From Planctomycetota bacterium (GTDB lineage: Bacteria; Planctomycetota; UBA1135; UBA2386): DNA of 64,000 nucleotides. Shown piece after piece: positions 35,796 through 44,317 of the stretch (position 1 is the stretch's first letter; each line of letters opens with the position of its first letter). Position numbers and translations under genes: made by a program. The notes below the pieces were generated by a model, which worked only from the letters and a program-made list of their open reading frames with translations, searched no databases and was not told where the DNA came from. Where the stretch lies: the NCBI GenBank assembly GCA_025459175.1, contig JALORC010000002.1, positions 1 through 64,000 of the forward strand, read 5' to 3'.

Positions 35796-36902
35796 ATGAC
35801 TCTCAAAGCAGGCATCGTCGGGCTGCCCAACGTCGGCAAGTCCACCCTCTTCAACGCCGTCACCCGCACGCGCAAGGCGCAGGCGGCGAACTATCCGTTC
35901 TGCACGATCGACCCGAACGTCGGCATCGTCGTGGTGCCGGACGCCCGCCTGCAGGTGCTGCAGAAGATCGCCAAGACCAACGTGGTGGTGCCGGCGACGA
36001 TCGAGTTCGTCGACATCGCCGGACTGGTCAAGGGCGCCGCGACCGGCGAAGGGCTCGGCAACAAGTTCCTCAGCCACATTCGCGAGGTCGACGCGATCGT
36101 GCAGGTGGTGCGCTGCTTCGAGGACGTCGACATCCACCACGTCGCCGGCACCGTCGATCCGGTGCGCGACATCGAGATCATCACCACCGAGCTCGTGCTC
36201 GCCGACCTCGAGTCGGTCGAGAAGCGCCTCGATCGCCAGACCAAGCAGGCCAAGCGCGGCGACAAGGAAGCGATCGCCGAGGTGCCGGTGCTGCAGAAGA
36301 TGCTGCCGGTGCTCAACTCGGGCAAACCGGCGCTGCTGGTCGAACTCAGCGACGAGGAGAAGGCGATCGCCAAGCTGTTCCAGCTGCTGACCGACAAGCC
36401 GGTGATCTTCGCCTGCAACGTCAAGGACAACGAGCTCGCGACCGCCGACAAGAACCCCTACGTGCAGAAGGTGCGCGACTACGCCAAGGCCCACCTCGCC
36501 TGCGACGCGGTGGTGATCTCGGCGCAGATCGAGAGCGACCTGGTCGACCTCGACGAGGCCGACGCGAAGGAGTTCCTGAAGGAGCTCGGGGTCGAGGAGT
36601 CCGGCGTCGGCGCACTGATCCGCGCGACCTACAAGCTGCTCGGCCTGCGCACCTACTTCACGGCCGGCGAGAAGGAAGTGCGCGCGTGGACGATCCACGC
36701 CGGCGACCTGGCGCCGCGCGCCGCCGGTGTGATCCACACCGACTTCGAGAAGTTCTTCATCCGCGCCAAGGTGGTCGGTTACGCCGACTACGTCGCGTGC
36801 AACGGGGTGGCGGGCGCGCGCGACAAGGGCGTGTTCTTCGAGAAGGGCAAGGACTACGTCGTGCAGGACGGCGACGTGCTGGACATCGTGCACGGCGCGT
36901 GA
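35796..36902 (+). CDS. ychF: redox-regulated ATPase YchF (Obg-type P-loop protein)
   Basis: A 368-residue Obg-family protein: G1 GLPNVGKS (9-16), G3 [24 protein letters not shown] in two pieces, and NVKDNELA in the place of N-K-x-D, which is why the family prefers ATP. A coiled insert (about 125-200) is followed by the TGS domain [22 protein letters not shown] and the ending [16 protein letters not shown]. YchF binds ribosomes and is linked to stress and translation quality control. Length and residues are all typical. Confidence 0.96.
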   Translation: MTLKAGIVGLPNVGKSTLFNAVTRTRKAQAANYPFCTIDPNVGIVVVPDARLQVLQKIAKTNVVVPATIEFVDIAGLVKGAATGEGLGNKFLSHIREVDAIVQVVRCFEDVDIHHVAGTVDPVRDIEIITTELVLADLESVEKRLDRQTKQAKRGDKEAIAEVPVLQKMLPVLNSGKPALLVELSDEEKAIAKLFQLLTDKPVIFACNVKDNELATADKNPYVQKVRDYAKAHLACDAVVISAQIESDLVDLDEADAKEFLKELGVEESGVGALIRATYKLLGLRTYFTAGEKEVRAWTIHAGDLAPRAAGVIHTDFEKFFIRAKVVGYADYVACNGVAGARDKGVFFEKGKDYVVQDGDVLDIVHGA

Positions 36903-36955
36903 GGGTCGGGGCGGGGATCCGCCACCCTTGGCGTCGCGCCGCGCGGCGACAGGTA

Positions 36956-38956
36956 TCAGGCGCTACCGAATTGAGGGTGCGCGGCGATCCGCGCCAAGGC
37001 CGCCGGCACCTCCGCCGCTGCGATGTCGCTCGGCAGCGCCGCCGACGAGCGCTGCAAGCGAGCGAGCCAACGCCGATCGAGCGGCTGCGCCGGGCGCGCC
37101 GGCGCCAACGCGGCCGCGGTGGTCTCCTTGGTCCCCACCACCGCGCCGGCTCCGACGTCGAACCCGGCCAGCAGCAACGCGCTGCGCACCGCGGTGGCGC
37201 GGGAATAGGTGAACAGCTCGGCACCCGGCGCGCAGTGTGCGCGCAGCGTCGCGAACGCGCGCGCGGTCCAGAGTTCCGCGTTGCTCCGCGGCGACCAGGG
37301 GTCCCAGAACACCAGATCGGCTGGCTGCGGCACGCTCGCGAGCGCGTCGAGCACACAGCCGGTCAGCAGCTGCCAACGGAACCTGGGCTCGTCGCACACG
37401 CCATGTTCGAGCAACTCGAGCGCGGCGGCGCGATCGGCGGCCGACCACTGCAGCCGCGCAGCGCCGTCGGCCGACGCGGCCAGCGCGAGCGCACCGAGGT
37501 CGCGCTCGAAGCTGAACATCAGCAACCGGCACGCACCCGCCGACGCCTCCCGCGCGCAGCGCAGTGCGGCGAGCGCATTGGCGGCCGCGCCGAGGCCGAC
37601 GTCGAACAACACGAGCGGCGCCCCACCTTCGGCCAGGCGGGCGGCGAGCCGCGACTGCGTCACGTAGAGCTGCTCGGCCTCGGCCGCGGCGCCGAGGCCC
37701 GGGTGCATCACTTCGCCGACCTCACGGTCGAGCACGGCGGGCGCGCCCGAGGTCGTGGTCACGACCTCGAACCGTGCCGCGGGCACCGCGGGCTCACTGC
37801 TCACCGGCGCTTCCGCGCGCCGGCCCGGCACCCGCGCGCTGGCGTCGTGTTCATGGCGATCGATCGCCGCGAGAGTCGCGCGCAGGAACGCTGCATAGTG
37901 GCCCGCACGGATCGCCGCACGCGCGCGGCGCATGAGTTCGAGATAGTGGTGCAGGTTGTGCAGGGCCAGCAGTCGCGGCAGCAGCGGCTCCCTGCTCTTC
38001 ATCAGATGGTGCAGATAGCTGCGCGGGTGGCTGCGACACGTCGCGCAAGCGCACTCCGCGTCCAACGGCACGTCGGCGAGACGGTGCTCCATGCGCGCGA
38101 TGCGCACGCGGCCCGCGGACGTGAACGCGGTGCCCTGGAACGCCAGCGACGTCGGCAGCACGCAATCGAACATGTCGACGCCTTGCGCGATCGCCAGCAG
38201 GATGTCCGGCGGCGTGCCGACCCCCATCAGATAGCGCGGCCGATCTGCAGGCAGACGCTCCGCCGCGGCGGCGATCACTTCACTGCGCTGACTGCGCGTG
38301 TCGCCGACCGCCACCCCGCCGATCGCAAAGCCGTCGAACGCGTGCTGGGCCAGGAACTCCGCCGACTGCGCGCGCCATGGCAGCGACAGGCCGCCCTGCA
38401 CGATCGCGAACAGCGCCTGCTCGTCCGATCGCCGGGCAGCCAGGCTGCGCAGCGCCCAACGGTGCGTGCGCTGCATCGCCGCCTCGATCTCCGCCGCCGG
38501 CGCCGTCGATGGCGGGCAGACATCGAGCACCATCATCACGTCGCTGCCGAGCGCCTCCTGCATCGCGATCGACGACTCCGGCGTCAGCAGGTGCTCCCGA
38601 CCATCGACGTAGCTGCGAAAGCGCGCGCCGGCCTCGGTCACCACCCGGTCCTGCGCCAGCGAGAAGATCTGGAACCCGCCCGAGTCGGTGAGGATGCCCC
38701 GCTCCCAGCCCATGAACCGATGCAGCCCCCCGAGTTGCCGCATCGCCTCGGGCCCCGGCCGCAGCGCGAGGTGGTACGTGTTGCCGAGGATCATCTCCGC
38801 GCCGAGCTCGCGCAGTTCCTGCACCGTGAGCCCCGTGACGGATGCTCGCGTGCCCACCGGCATGAACGCGGGGGTCTGGATCACGCCGTGGCCGGTCGTG
38901 ATGCGGCCAGCGCGTGCTTCGCCATCGGTGGCCTGGATCGAGAACGTGAGCGGCAC
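36956..38956 (-). CDS. tRNA-guanine transglycosylase fused to an MnmC-type (MnmD) methyltransferase
   Basis: A 666-residue fusion. Residues 1-370 are Tgt: FMPVGTRASVTGLTVQEL, catalytic Asp91 of DSGGFQIFSL, LMGVGTPPDILLAI, the nucleophile-bearing FDCVLPTS, and zinc ligands CACATC plus the later His (HNLHHYLELM). The loop PTSLAFQGTAFT replaces the usual P-T-R-N-x-R. Residues about 400-660 are an MnmC N-domain-like (DUF752) SAM methyltransferase: VLFDVGLGAAANALAALR, DLVFWDPWSPRSNAELWT, FTYSRATAVRSALLLAGFD. Tgt puts preQ1 into position 34 of GUN tRNAs; MnmD methylates the nm5 group of U34. Both act on the wobble base. The start could be GTG at 38956, which matches family N-termini, or ATG at 38998. 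It is cotranscribed with the SelW-like gene upstream. Confidence 0.9.
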   Translation of the reverse strand: MPLTFSIQATDGEARAGRITTGHGVIQTPAFMPVGTRASVTGLTVQELRELGAEMILGNTYHLALRPGPEAMRQLGGLHRFMGWERGILTDSGGFQIFSLAQDRVVTEAGARFRSYVDGREHLLTPESSIAMQEALGSDVMMVLDVCPPSTAPAAEIEAAMQRTHRWALRSLAARRSDEQALFAIVQGGLSLPWRAQSAEFLAQHAFDGFAIGGVAVGDTRSQRSEVIAAAAERLPADRPRYLMGVGTPPDILLAIAQGVDMFDCVLPTSLAFQGTAFTSAGRVRIARMEHRLADVPLDAECACATCRSHPRSYLHHLMKSREPLLPRLLALHNLHHYLELMRRARAAIRAGHYAAFLRATLAAIDRHEHDASARVPGRRAEAPVSSEPAVPAARFEVVTTTSGAPAVLDREVGEVMHPGLGAAAEAEQLYVTQSRLAARLAEGGAPLVLFDVGLGAAANALAALRCAREASAGACRLLMFSFERDLGALALAASADGAARLQWSAADRAAALELLEHGVCDEPRFRWQLLTGCVLDALASVPQPADLVFWDPWSPRSNAELWTARAFATLRAHCAPGAELFTYSRATAVRSALLLAGFDVGAGAVVGTKETTAAALAPARPAQPLDRRWLARLQRSSAALPSDIAAAEVPAALARIAAHPQFGSA

Positions 38957-39061
38957 GCGAGGTGGCTTACCCGACGGTGCGCCAGGGCGACAGCCCAACC
39001 GTCAACGCGGCGCGGACGATCGCGAGCTCAGGCTGAAGTCAACGCCGGTCGGCGGGGCCGC

Positions 39062-39334
39062 TCAGCCCTTGCTCTTGCCGCGCGCCAGCTGCAGCGCCTC
39101 GATCTTCTCGATCACCTCTTCGGGGTCGGGGAACCCGCCGCCGAGCAGACGCTTCAGCATCTTGCCGCCGCGGCTGGCGATCAGTTCGCCATCGACGAAC
39201 ACGTCGAACTGGCCGAGCTTGCCGATCGACCGGGTGACCTTGACGCCGTCGATCGCGTCTTCGATGTGCGCGGCAAGACCTGCCGCGCGGGGGCCGAAGC
39301 CTCAGGAGGAGCAGTGCTGGATCGTGATCTTCAT
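39062..39334 (-). CDS. SelW-like (Rdx family) selenoprotein with in-frame UGA
   Basis: On the minus strand an ATG at 39334 opens a 90-codon frame whose codon 11 is TGA (39302-39304) and whose final stop is TGA at 39062-39064. Reading that UGA as selenocysteine (U) gives an N-terminus MKITIQHCSSUGFGPRAAG, the C-x-x-U redox motif of the SelT/SelW/SelH (Rdx, PF10262) family, and the rest matches: KLGQFDVFVDGELIASRGG and GGFPDPEEVIEKIEAL. The UGA is followed by a strong hairpin in the position of a bacterial SECIS. Read through, it is a full-length family member. It lies 64 bases upstream of the Tgt fusion on the same strand. SelW proteins are thiol-selenol redox proteins. SelB and tRNA-Sec must be encoded elsewhere. 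Confidence 0.85.
39268..39304 (-). promoter_or_regulatory. bacterial SECIS element (UGA plus downstream hairpin)
   Basis: Thirteen bases after the UGA codon (39302-39304) an eight-base-pair perfect stem (39281-39288 with 39268-39275) closes a five-base loop, GGTCT, at 39276-39280. The apical part GCAGGTCTTGC is very close to the apical GCAGGTCTGC of the Escherichia coli fdhF SECIS, which has the guanine and bulged U that SelB binds. The loop begins 21 bases past the UGA, in the usual range for bacterial SECIS. Confidence 0.8.
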
Positions 39335-39417
39335 GGCCGATGTATCGACCGGCCGCGCGCGACCTTCAATCGCGGCGCCGGGATCTTCGATGGCATCGGC
39401 CGACCGACCACGAACGG

Positions 39418-39975
39418 TCACTGGATGCGGACCATCCACAGGCACAGGTGGCCGGCCTTCGCATCGCTCTCGCCGCGCGGCATCGCGGTCACGACCAGCC
39501 CGTCGCGGACGAACTGCACGTGGATCAGGCGGCCGTGTTCGGCGCGATAGGGCTCGGCCACGAACCCCATCGCCTTCATCGCCGCCCCGAAGGCCTCGAG
39601 GTCGACCCCGCAGACCGCAGTCAGGTCAGGATGCGCGCCGGCCACCACCGGGTGCAGGCTGTAGTCGAGCGTCGGGCCGTGCCTGCCGGTGCGATCGAGC
39701 TCGAAGCCGTGCACCCAGTCCGCGGTGACCTGTTCGCCGAAGCCGATGCGGTCCTTGCCATCGGCAGCGCGTTCGAACGGCACGGCGAGCACGCTCTCGA
39801 GCCGGGCCTCGGTGATGTCGGCGAACGACCGGCTGTCGCGCAACAGCTCGAGCAGGCCACCGAGCGCGCGTTCGGACGACAGCTTCGGTGAGGAGGAGCC
39901 TTCGGCAGGCATCGGCGCGGGGCCGGCACAGGCGACGAGCATCAGGCAGAGCGACAGCGAGGGAAGTCGGAGCAT
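39418..39975 (-). CDS. lipoprotein of unknown function
   Basis: A 185-residue lipoprotein: signal LPSLSLCLMLVAC with lipid Cys16, then a basic-poor linker and a soluble domain. No catalytic motif is recognisable; helix RALGGLLELLRDSRSFADI and strand AEPYRAEHGRLIHVQFVRDGLVV stand out. The end GHLCLWMVRIQ is hydrophobic. It lies 83 bases upstream of the SelW-like gene on the same strand, so it may be the first gene of a three-gene unit. Confidence 0.65.
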   Translation of the reverse strand: MLRLPSLSLCLMLVACAGPAPMPAEGSSSPKLSSERALGGLLELLRDSRSFADITEARLESVLAVPFERAADGKDRIGFGEQVTADWVHGFELDRTGRHGPTLDYSLHPVVAGAHPDLTAVCGVDLEAFGAAMKAMGFVAEPYRAEHGRLIHVQFVRDGLVVTAMPRGESDAKAGHLCLWMVRIQ

Positions 39976-40512
39976 CGGCGGAACGGGAGCGGGAACGGCA
40001 GCGGGGGCGCGGCAACGACGTGCAACGCGGCTGGTTCCGCAGCGGGCCGACGAATCCCGATCCAGGCCGGCGAGCAGACGCCGGGGTCGGGCTCGGACCG
40101 ACCACCACACGTCGTTCAGGCTCGACGAACTTGCTGCCGACTGCTCGCACCGGGGCGGACCGCGGGTGTCGCCGGATGGCGTCCGAACGGCGCTCGCCCA
40201 CCATCGCCGACTTCCTCGGACGACAGACACGCGGAGCAACCGCAGCTGGCGCAGTTGCAGAACAGATCGTCGCCGTCGAAGTCGTCGTACAACGAAAGTC
40301 GCGGCCGCCGCTCGAGTCGGGAATACATCGCGGATCATCGTCGCGCGCAGGCGCGCCCGGTGTCAGTCACACATATCGAGGATCACCGAGGCATTTGGCC
40401 CCGGATATGCGCGCCCGCGCAGCAATCATGCGCCCGGTGCAAGTTCACGTGCGGTTGCCGGCACTCTGGCTGCGCCGGCGCGCAATGTCGGTGTACGGCG
40501 CACAGACAGCGG
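39976..40512. other. 537-base region with one candidate small ORF
   Basis: Between the lipoprotein (39975) and the repeat-type protein (40513) no larger gene was seen. A 70-codon frame with an unusual cysteine cluster lies at 40116-40328 on the minus strand and is listed separately. The remainder holds no identified repeat, RNA or mobile element. Confidence 0.45.
40116..40328 (-). CDS. possible small Cys-cluster protein (70 aa)
   Basis: A 70-residue frame starting MYSRLERRPRLSLYDDFDGDD and continuing FCNCASCGCSACLSSEEVG, five cysteines within ten residues after a run of acidic residues. The density is unlike chance frames in this DNA, which are arginine-rich, and could bind metal. No ribosome-binding site or family match was seen, so it could still be random. 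Confidence 0.3.
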   Translation of the reverse strand: MYSRLERRPRLSLYDDFDGDDLFCNCASCGCSACLSSEEVGDGGRAPFGRHPATPAVRPGASSRQQVRRA

Positions 40513-41583
40513 CTACTGACGAGCGGGCCCCCAGCCCCAGCCCCAACCACCCGCCGCCGCGCTCGCGAACTGGATGGTGCGACGCATCTCCCGCGCGTCC
40601 GCGTTGTCGGGATCGATCATGGCGACCCGATCGACCCATTCGAGCGCCGAACGGAAGTCACTCTGGATCGTCAACGCGTTCGCCGCGTGCAGCGAGGCTC
40701 GGACCGAGCGGGCCCGCAGATCCTCGCCCAGCACAGCGATCTCGGTGGCGAGCGCCGCATCATCGGGGAAACGAGACTGCAGCTGCCGAGCCGCATCCCA
40801 GGCCGCGCGCCACTGCTCGACCGCTTGCTCGGCGAGCTTCGTGGTCTGCACCGTGCGCCGCGAGTTGCGCATCGCCTCGCGCATCCTGGCGTCCCCGGTC
40901 TCGATCCGACGCATGATCGGCTGCATGCGGCGCTCGATCTCGGCGCGGGCCTGCTCGGCCAACCGCTGCTGTCGCTGTTTCGCCCGCGCCGACTCACGCG
41001 CGGTGCGGGCGGCATCGATGTCACCGGCGAGTTGCTCGACACGTTCCTCGGCGCAACCGTCGGCCAACCGAGAACACATCATCTCGAGCCGTCGATCGGC
41101 CTCGGCGATGTCACCGGCCGCGAGCGATTCGCGCACGATCGACTCGATCCAGTCGATCGCCCAGGTCCGGACCGCGGCCTGCTGGCTCGCGGCGTCCTCG
41201 CCCGATGCGCTGACGATCGCCTCGCGCAGATGGTGCGCGGTCGGTTCGATCAGACGCCAGGAAGCGACCCGCTTGGCCAGGGCGAGATGCTCGGCATGAG
41301 TGGATGGCTGCCGATCGGCGAGCAGCAGCCGGTAGCGGGAGCCGGGCGTGAAGTCGTCGAGCGACGCCACGAACTCCACGTGCCCGTCGAACAGCTTGCT
41401 GCGCAGTCGGAACGAGTCGCCGGTGCGCTCGACCAACGAGACCACGGCAGTGCGGCCGTCCGTGAAGCCGACCAGGATGCGGGCCGGCGCAGCCACGGTG
41501 GCCGGCGCAGCAGCCGGCGATTCCTGGCCCACCGAGGCGCCAGCAAGCACGAGGGACCAGACGCAGGCGCGGATGGTGTTCAT
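40513..41583 (-). CDS. secreted protein with helical repeats and Gly-Trp tail
   Basis: A 356-residue protein: signal peptide (RACVWSLVLAGASVGQ), an SH3/LSm-like short beta domain ILVGFTDGRTAVVSLVERTG, then mostly helical sequence with long charged helices (RQQRLAEQARAEIERRMQP) and two tetratricopeptide-like segments near the end (ALEWVDRVAMIDPDNADARE). The last residues are GGWGWGWGPARQ, an odd glycine-tryptophan tail. Function unknown; a periplasmic scaffold role is a guess from helices. Transcribed on the minus strand away from the small-ORF region. Confidence 0.65.
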   Translation of the reverse strand: MNTIRACVWSLVLAGASVGQESPAAAPATVAAPARILVGFTDGRTAVVSLVERTGDSFRLRSKLFDGHVEFVASLDDFTPGSRYRLLLADRQPSTHAEHLALAKRVASWRLIEPTAHHLREAIVSASGEDAASQQAAVRTWAIDWIESIVRESLAAGDIAEADRRLEMMCSRLADGCAEERVEQLAGDIDAARTARESARAKQRQQRLAEQARAEIERRMQPIMRRIETGDARMREAMRNSRRTVQTTKLAEQAVEQWRAAWDAARQLQSRFPDDAALATEIAVLGEDLRARSVRASLHAANALTIQSDFRSALEWVDRVAMIDPDNADAREMRRTIQFASAAAGGWGWGWGPARQ

Positions 41584-41674
41584 GCCCCGTTATGAGTTCA
41601 GGCCGCCAGTGCCCTCAAGAGGGAACCGGCCGCCGCGACCGACCGCCTTTGCGGTCCGGGGAACTCGCCGGAGC

Positions 41675-42892
41675 TCAGCGCTTCAGCTTCTGCTTCAACG
41701 CCGCATCGAGCGCGTCGAGGAACTGCTCGGTCGTCAGCCACGGCGCTTTCGCATCGATCAGCACCGCGAGGTCCTTCGTCATCTTGCCGGCCTCGACGGT
41801 CGCGACGCAGACCTTCTCCAGCGCGTCGGCGAACGCGACCACGTCCGGCGTGCCGTCGAACTTGCCGCGGAACTTCAGGCCCTGCGTCCACGCGAAGATC
41901 GACGCGATCGGGTTGGTCGACGTCGGCTTGCCCTTCTGGTGCTCGCGATAGTGACGAGTCACCGTGCCGTGCGCGGCCTCGGCCTCGACCGTCTTGCCGT
42001 CCGGGGTCAACAGCACCGACGTCATCAGGCCGAGCGAACCGAAGCCCTGCGCGACCGTGTCCGACTGCACGTCGCCGTCGTAGTTCTTGCAGGCCCAGAC
42101 GAAGCCACCTTCCCACTTCAACGCCGACGCGACCATGTCGTCGATCAGGCGGTGCTCGTAGGTGATGTTCTTCGCCTTGAACTTGTCGGCGAACTCCTTG
42201 TCGAACACCTGCTGGAACAGGTCCTTGAAGCGCCCGTCGTACTTCTTGAGGATCGTGTTCTTGGTGCTGAGGTAGACCGGCCAGCCGCGCTCGAGCCCGT
42301 AGTTGAACGAGCTGCGCGCGAAACCGATGATCTGCTCGTCGAGGTTGTACATCCCCATCGCCACACCGCCGGCGGGGAAGTCGAACACCTTGTACTGCGT
42401 CGGCGCGCCGCCGTCCTTCGGCGTGAACGTCATCGTCAGCGTGCCGGCCCCGGGCACCACGAAGTCGGTGGCGCGGTACTGGTCGCCGTAGGCGTGGCGG
42501 CCGATGACGATCGGCTTGGTCCAGCCGGGCACCAGCCGCGGCACGTTCCTGCAGATGATCGGCTCGCGGAAGATCGTGCCGCCGACGATGTTGCGGATCG
42601 TGCCGTTCGGGGACTTCCACATCTCCTTGAGCTTGAACTCGGCGACGCGCGCTTCGTCGGGCGTGATCGTCGCGCACTTCACCGCGACGCCGTACTTCTT
42701 GGTCGCGTTGGCGGAATCGATCGTGACCTGGTCGTTCGTCGCATCGCGATGCTCGATGCCGAGGTCGAAGTACTTCAGGTCGATGTCGAGGTACGGGAGG
42801 ATCAGCTTCTCTTTGATGAACTTCCAGATGATGCGCGTCATCTCGTCGCCATCCATCTCGACGACGGGGTTCTTGACCTTGATCTTGCTCAT
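41675..42892 (-). CDS. icd: NADP-dependent isocitrate dehydrogenase
   Basis: A 405-residue NADP-IDH of the homodimeric, eukaryotic-like type. Residues visible: [69 protein letters not shown], and the C-terminal [19 protein letters not shown] and [16 protein letters not shown]. It converts isocitrate to 2-oxoglutarate with NADPH. The ATG at 42892 gives the conserved N-terminus; the frame stays open further upstream but that is not used. Its neighbours are not functionally related. Confidence 0.95.
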   Translation of the reverse strand: MSKIKVKNPVVEMDGDEMTRIIWKFIKEKLILPYLDIDLKYFDLGIEHRDATNDQVTIDSANATKKYGVAVKCATITPDEARVAEFKLKEMWKSPNGTIRNIVGGTIFREPIICRNVPRLVPGWTKPIVIGRHAYGDQYRATDFVVPGAGTLTMTFTPKDGGAPTQYKVFDFPAGGVAMGMYNLDEQIIGFARSSFNYGLERGWPVYLSTKNTILKKYDGRFKDLFQQVFDKEFADKFKAKNITYEHRLIDDMVASALKWEGGFVWACKNYDGDVQSDTVAQGFGSLGLMTSVLLTPDGKTVEAEAAHGTVTRHYREHQKGKPTSTNPIASIFAWTQGLKFRGKFDGTPDVVAFADALEKVCVATVEAGKMTKDLAVLIDAKAPWLTTEQFLDALDAALKQKLKR

Positions 42893-43012
42893 GGCGTGAG
42901 TGCTAGCCGAACGACCCTCGGCGTGGCAATGGTCTGCATCGCACCCATCGACGACTCGCGAGACCGTCGCTTCGGCCACGGGTCCGTGCGACAGTCTCGC
43001 CGGAGCTTCCCG

Positions 43013-44317
43013 ATGCCGACCGACCGATTCGCCCGCGTGCTGCTGGTCACGGCCATGGCCATCGGCCTGATCGCCCTGGGCTGGCTCTGCGGCGCCCCCG
43101 GCTACCACAACCACGACGAGCTCGTGTTGCTCGACCGGTCACCGACGGTGGCCGAAATCGTGCGCCACCTCGCCGACGGACTGTTCCGGATCGACGGCAC
43201 GTTCTACCGCCCGCTCGGCCACGCCTTGCTGCGGCTGCAGCTGCGGCTGCACGAACTCGGTCCGTGGGCGGTGCACGGCGCGAGCGTGCTGCACCATGTC
43301 GCCAACGCGGCGCTGTTCGCATGGGTGCTGCGGCGCTTCGGCAGGTCGGCCCGCCCGGCCTGGTGGCTGCTGGTGCTGCCGACCGCGCTGCCCGGGGTCG
43401 CGTGGGCGGCGGCCGCCTACGACCGCCTGCTGCTGACCTGGCTGCTGCTGGCAGTCGGCCTGTTGCGCAGTCCACGTGCCGCGGCGGGCCCGGCGATCGT
43501 GGCCATGTTCCTGCTGGCACTCGCGACCAAGGACACCGCCGTGGTGTTCCCGGTCGCGGCGGTGCTGCTGTGGCGCGCCGGCCCGGCCGCGGCCCGCCCT
43601 GCGCGCTGGGTGCCGATCGCGCTGGCCGTGCTGGCCGCCGGCTATCTCGGCTGGCGGTTGGCGAACGCGCAGCCGCCGGCGATCGAGTACGAGCCCCGGT
43701 TCGACAGCACCATGGTGGTGCGCGCGCTGCGCTACGCGGCGTTCCCGTTCGCCATCACCACCGAGGATCCGCGCACCGTGTGGGGCGCGAGCTGGCTGCT
43801 CGGCAGTGCCGGTGCCGCCCTGCTGCTGGCGGCCGCCTGGCGCCCACGCGCGCAGCGAACGGAGTCGATGCTCGCTCTCGCGCTGATCGCCCTGCCGCTG
43901 CTGCCGGTGCTGCCGATCGGCATGAGCAGCGGCCACTATCTGTACCCGGCGACTCCGGGGCTGGCGCTGCTGCTCGACCTCGCACTCCGCGGCGGCGGCC
44001 AGGCACTCCGCGGCGGCCGCCGGGCGATCTGGTGCCTGCTGCCGCTGCTGACGGTGCACTCGGCGTTCGTCAGCTGGCACGGCTACCGCATCGCGGTCGC
44101 GTTGCACGGACTGCAGCGAGCGCACCGCGCAATGACCGACAGCGGAATCGAGAGCGTCGGCCTCACCGCAGCACCAGGGGCAGCAGCCGCCGTGTTGCCA
44201 CGCTTCCGCTACTACGTGACAGCGCAGGGGCTGCGACCGCAGCTGTTGCCGGAAGCCGCGACTTACCTGCCGCGTCTCGTGCTGCAGGCCGATGGCTCGG
44301 TGCTCACCGAACGTTGA
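43013..44317 (+). CDS. multispanning membrane protein, glycosyltransferase C-like
   Basis: A 434-residue membrane protein of about ten helices (for example [18 protein letters not shown] and [17 protein letters not shown]). The early [20 protein letters not shown] loop carries an acidic pair (D-E) in the first external loop, as in GT-C type polyprenol-linked glycosyltransferases such as the ArnT/PMT group, but the C-terminus is weakly conserved. It likely works on a lipid-linked sugar at the membrane; donor and acceptor are unknown. The last 14 bases overlap the convergent radical SAM gene. Confidence 0.6.
   Translation: MPTDRFARVLLVTAMAIGLIALGWLCGAPGYHNHDELVLLDRSPTVAEIVRHLADGLFRIDGTFYRPLGHALLRLQLRLHELGPWAVHGASVLHHVANAALFAWVLRRFGRSARPAWWLLVLPTALPGVAWAAAAYDRLLLTWLLLAVGLLRSPRAAAGPAIVAMFLLALATKDTAVVFPVAAVLLWRAGPAAARPARWVPIALAVLAAGYLGWRLANAQPPAIEYEPRFDSTMVVRALRYAAFPFAITTEDPRTVWGASWLLGSAGAALLLAAAWRPRAQRTESMLALALIALPLLPVLPIGMSSGHYLYPATPGLALLLDLALRGGGQALRGGRRAIWCLLPLLTVHSAFVSWHGYRIAVALHGLQRAHRAMTDSGIESVGLTAAPGAAAAVLPRFRYYVTAQGLRPQLLPEAATYLPRLVLQADGSVLTER

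Noticed and set aside
39305-39334. A ten-codon peptide ending at the TGA, with the rest of the frame as chance
   Set aside because: The sequence after the TGA keeps the SelW family fold over its full length and the hairpin is in place, so a read-through UGA is the better reading.
41348-43012. Plus-strand frame running through the isocitrate dehydrogenase region
   Set aside because: It is the complement of a well-conserved minus-strand gene and carries no recognisable domain; only the part after 43013 is real.
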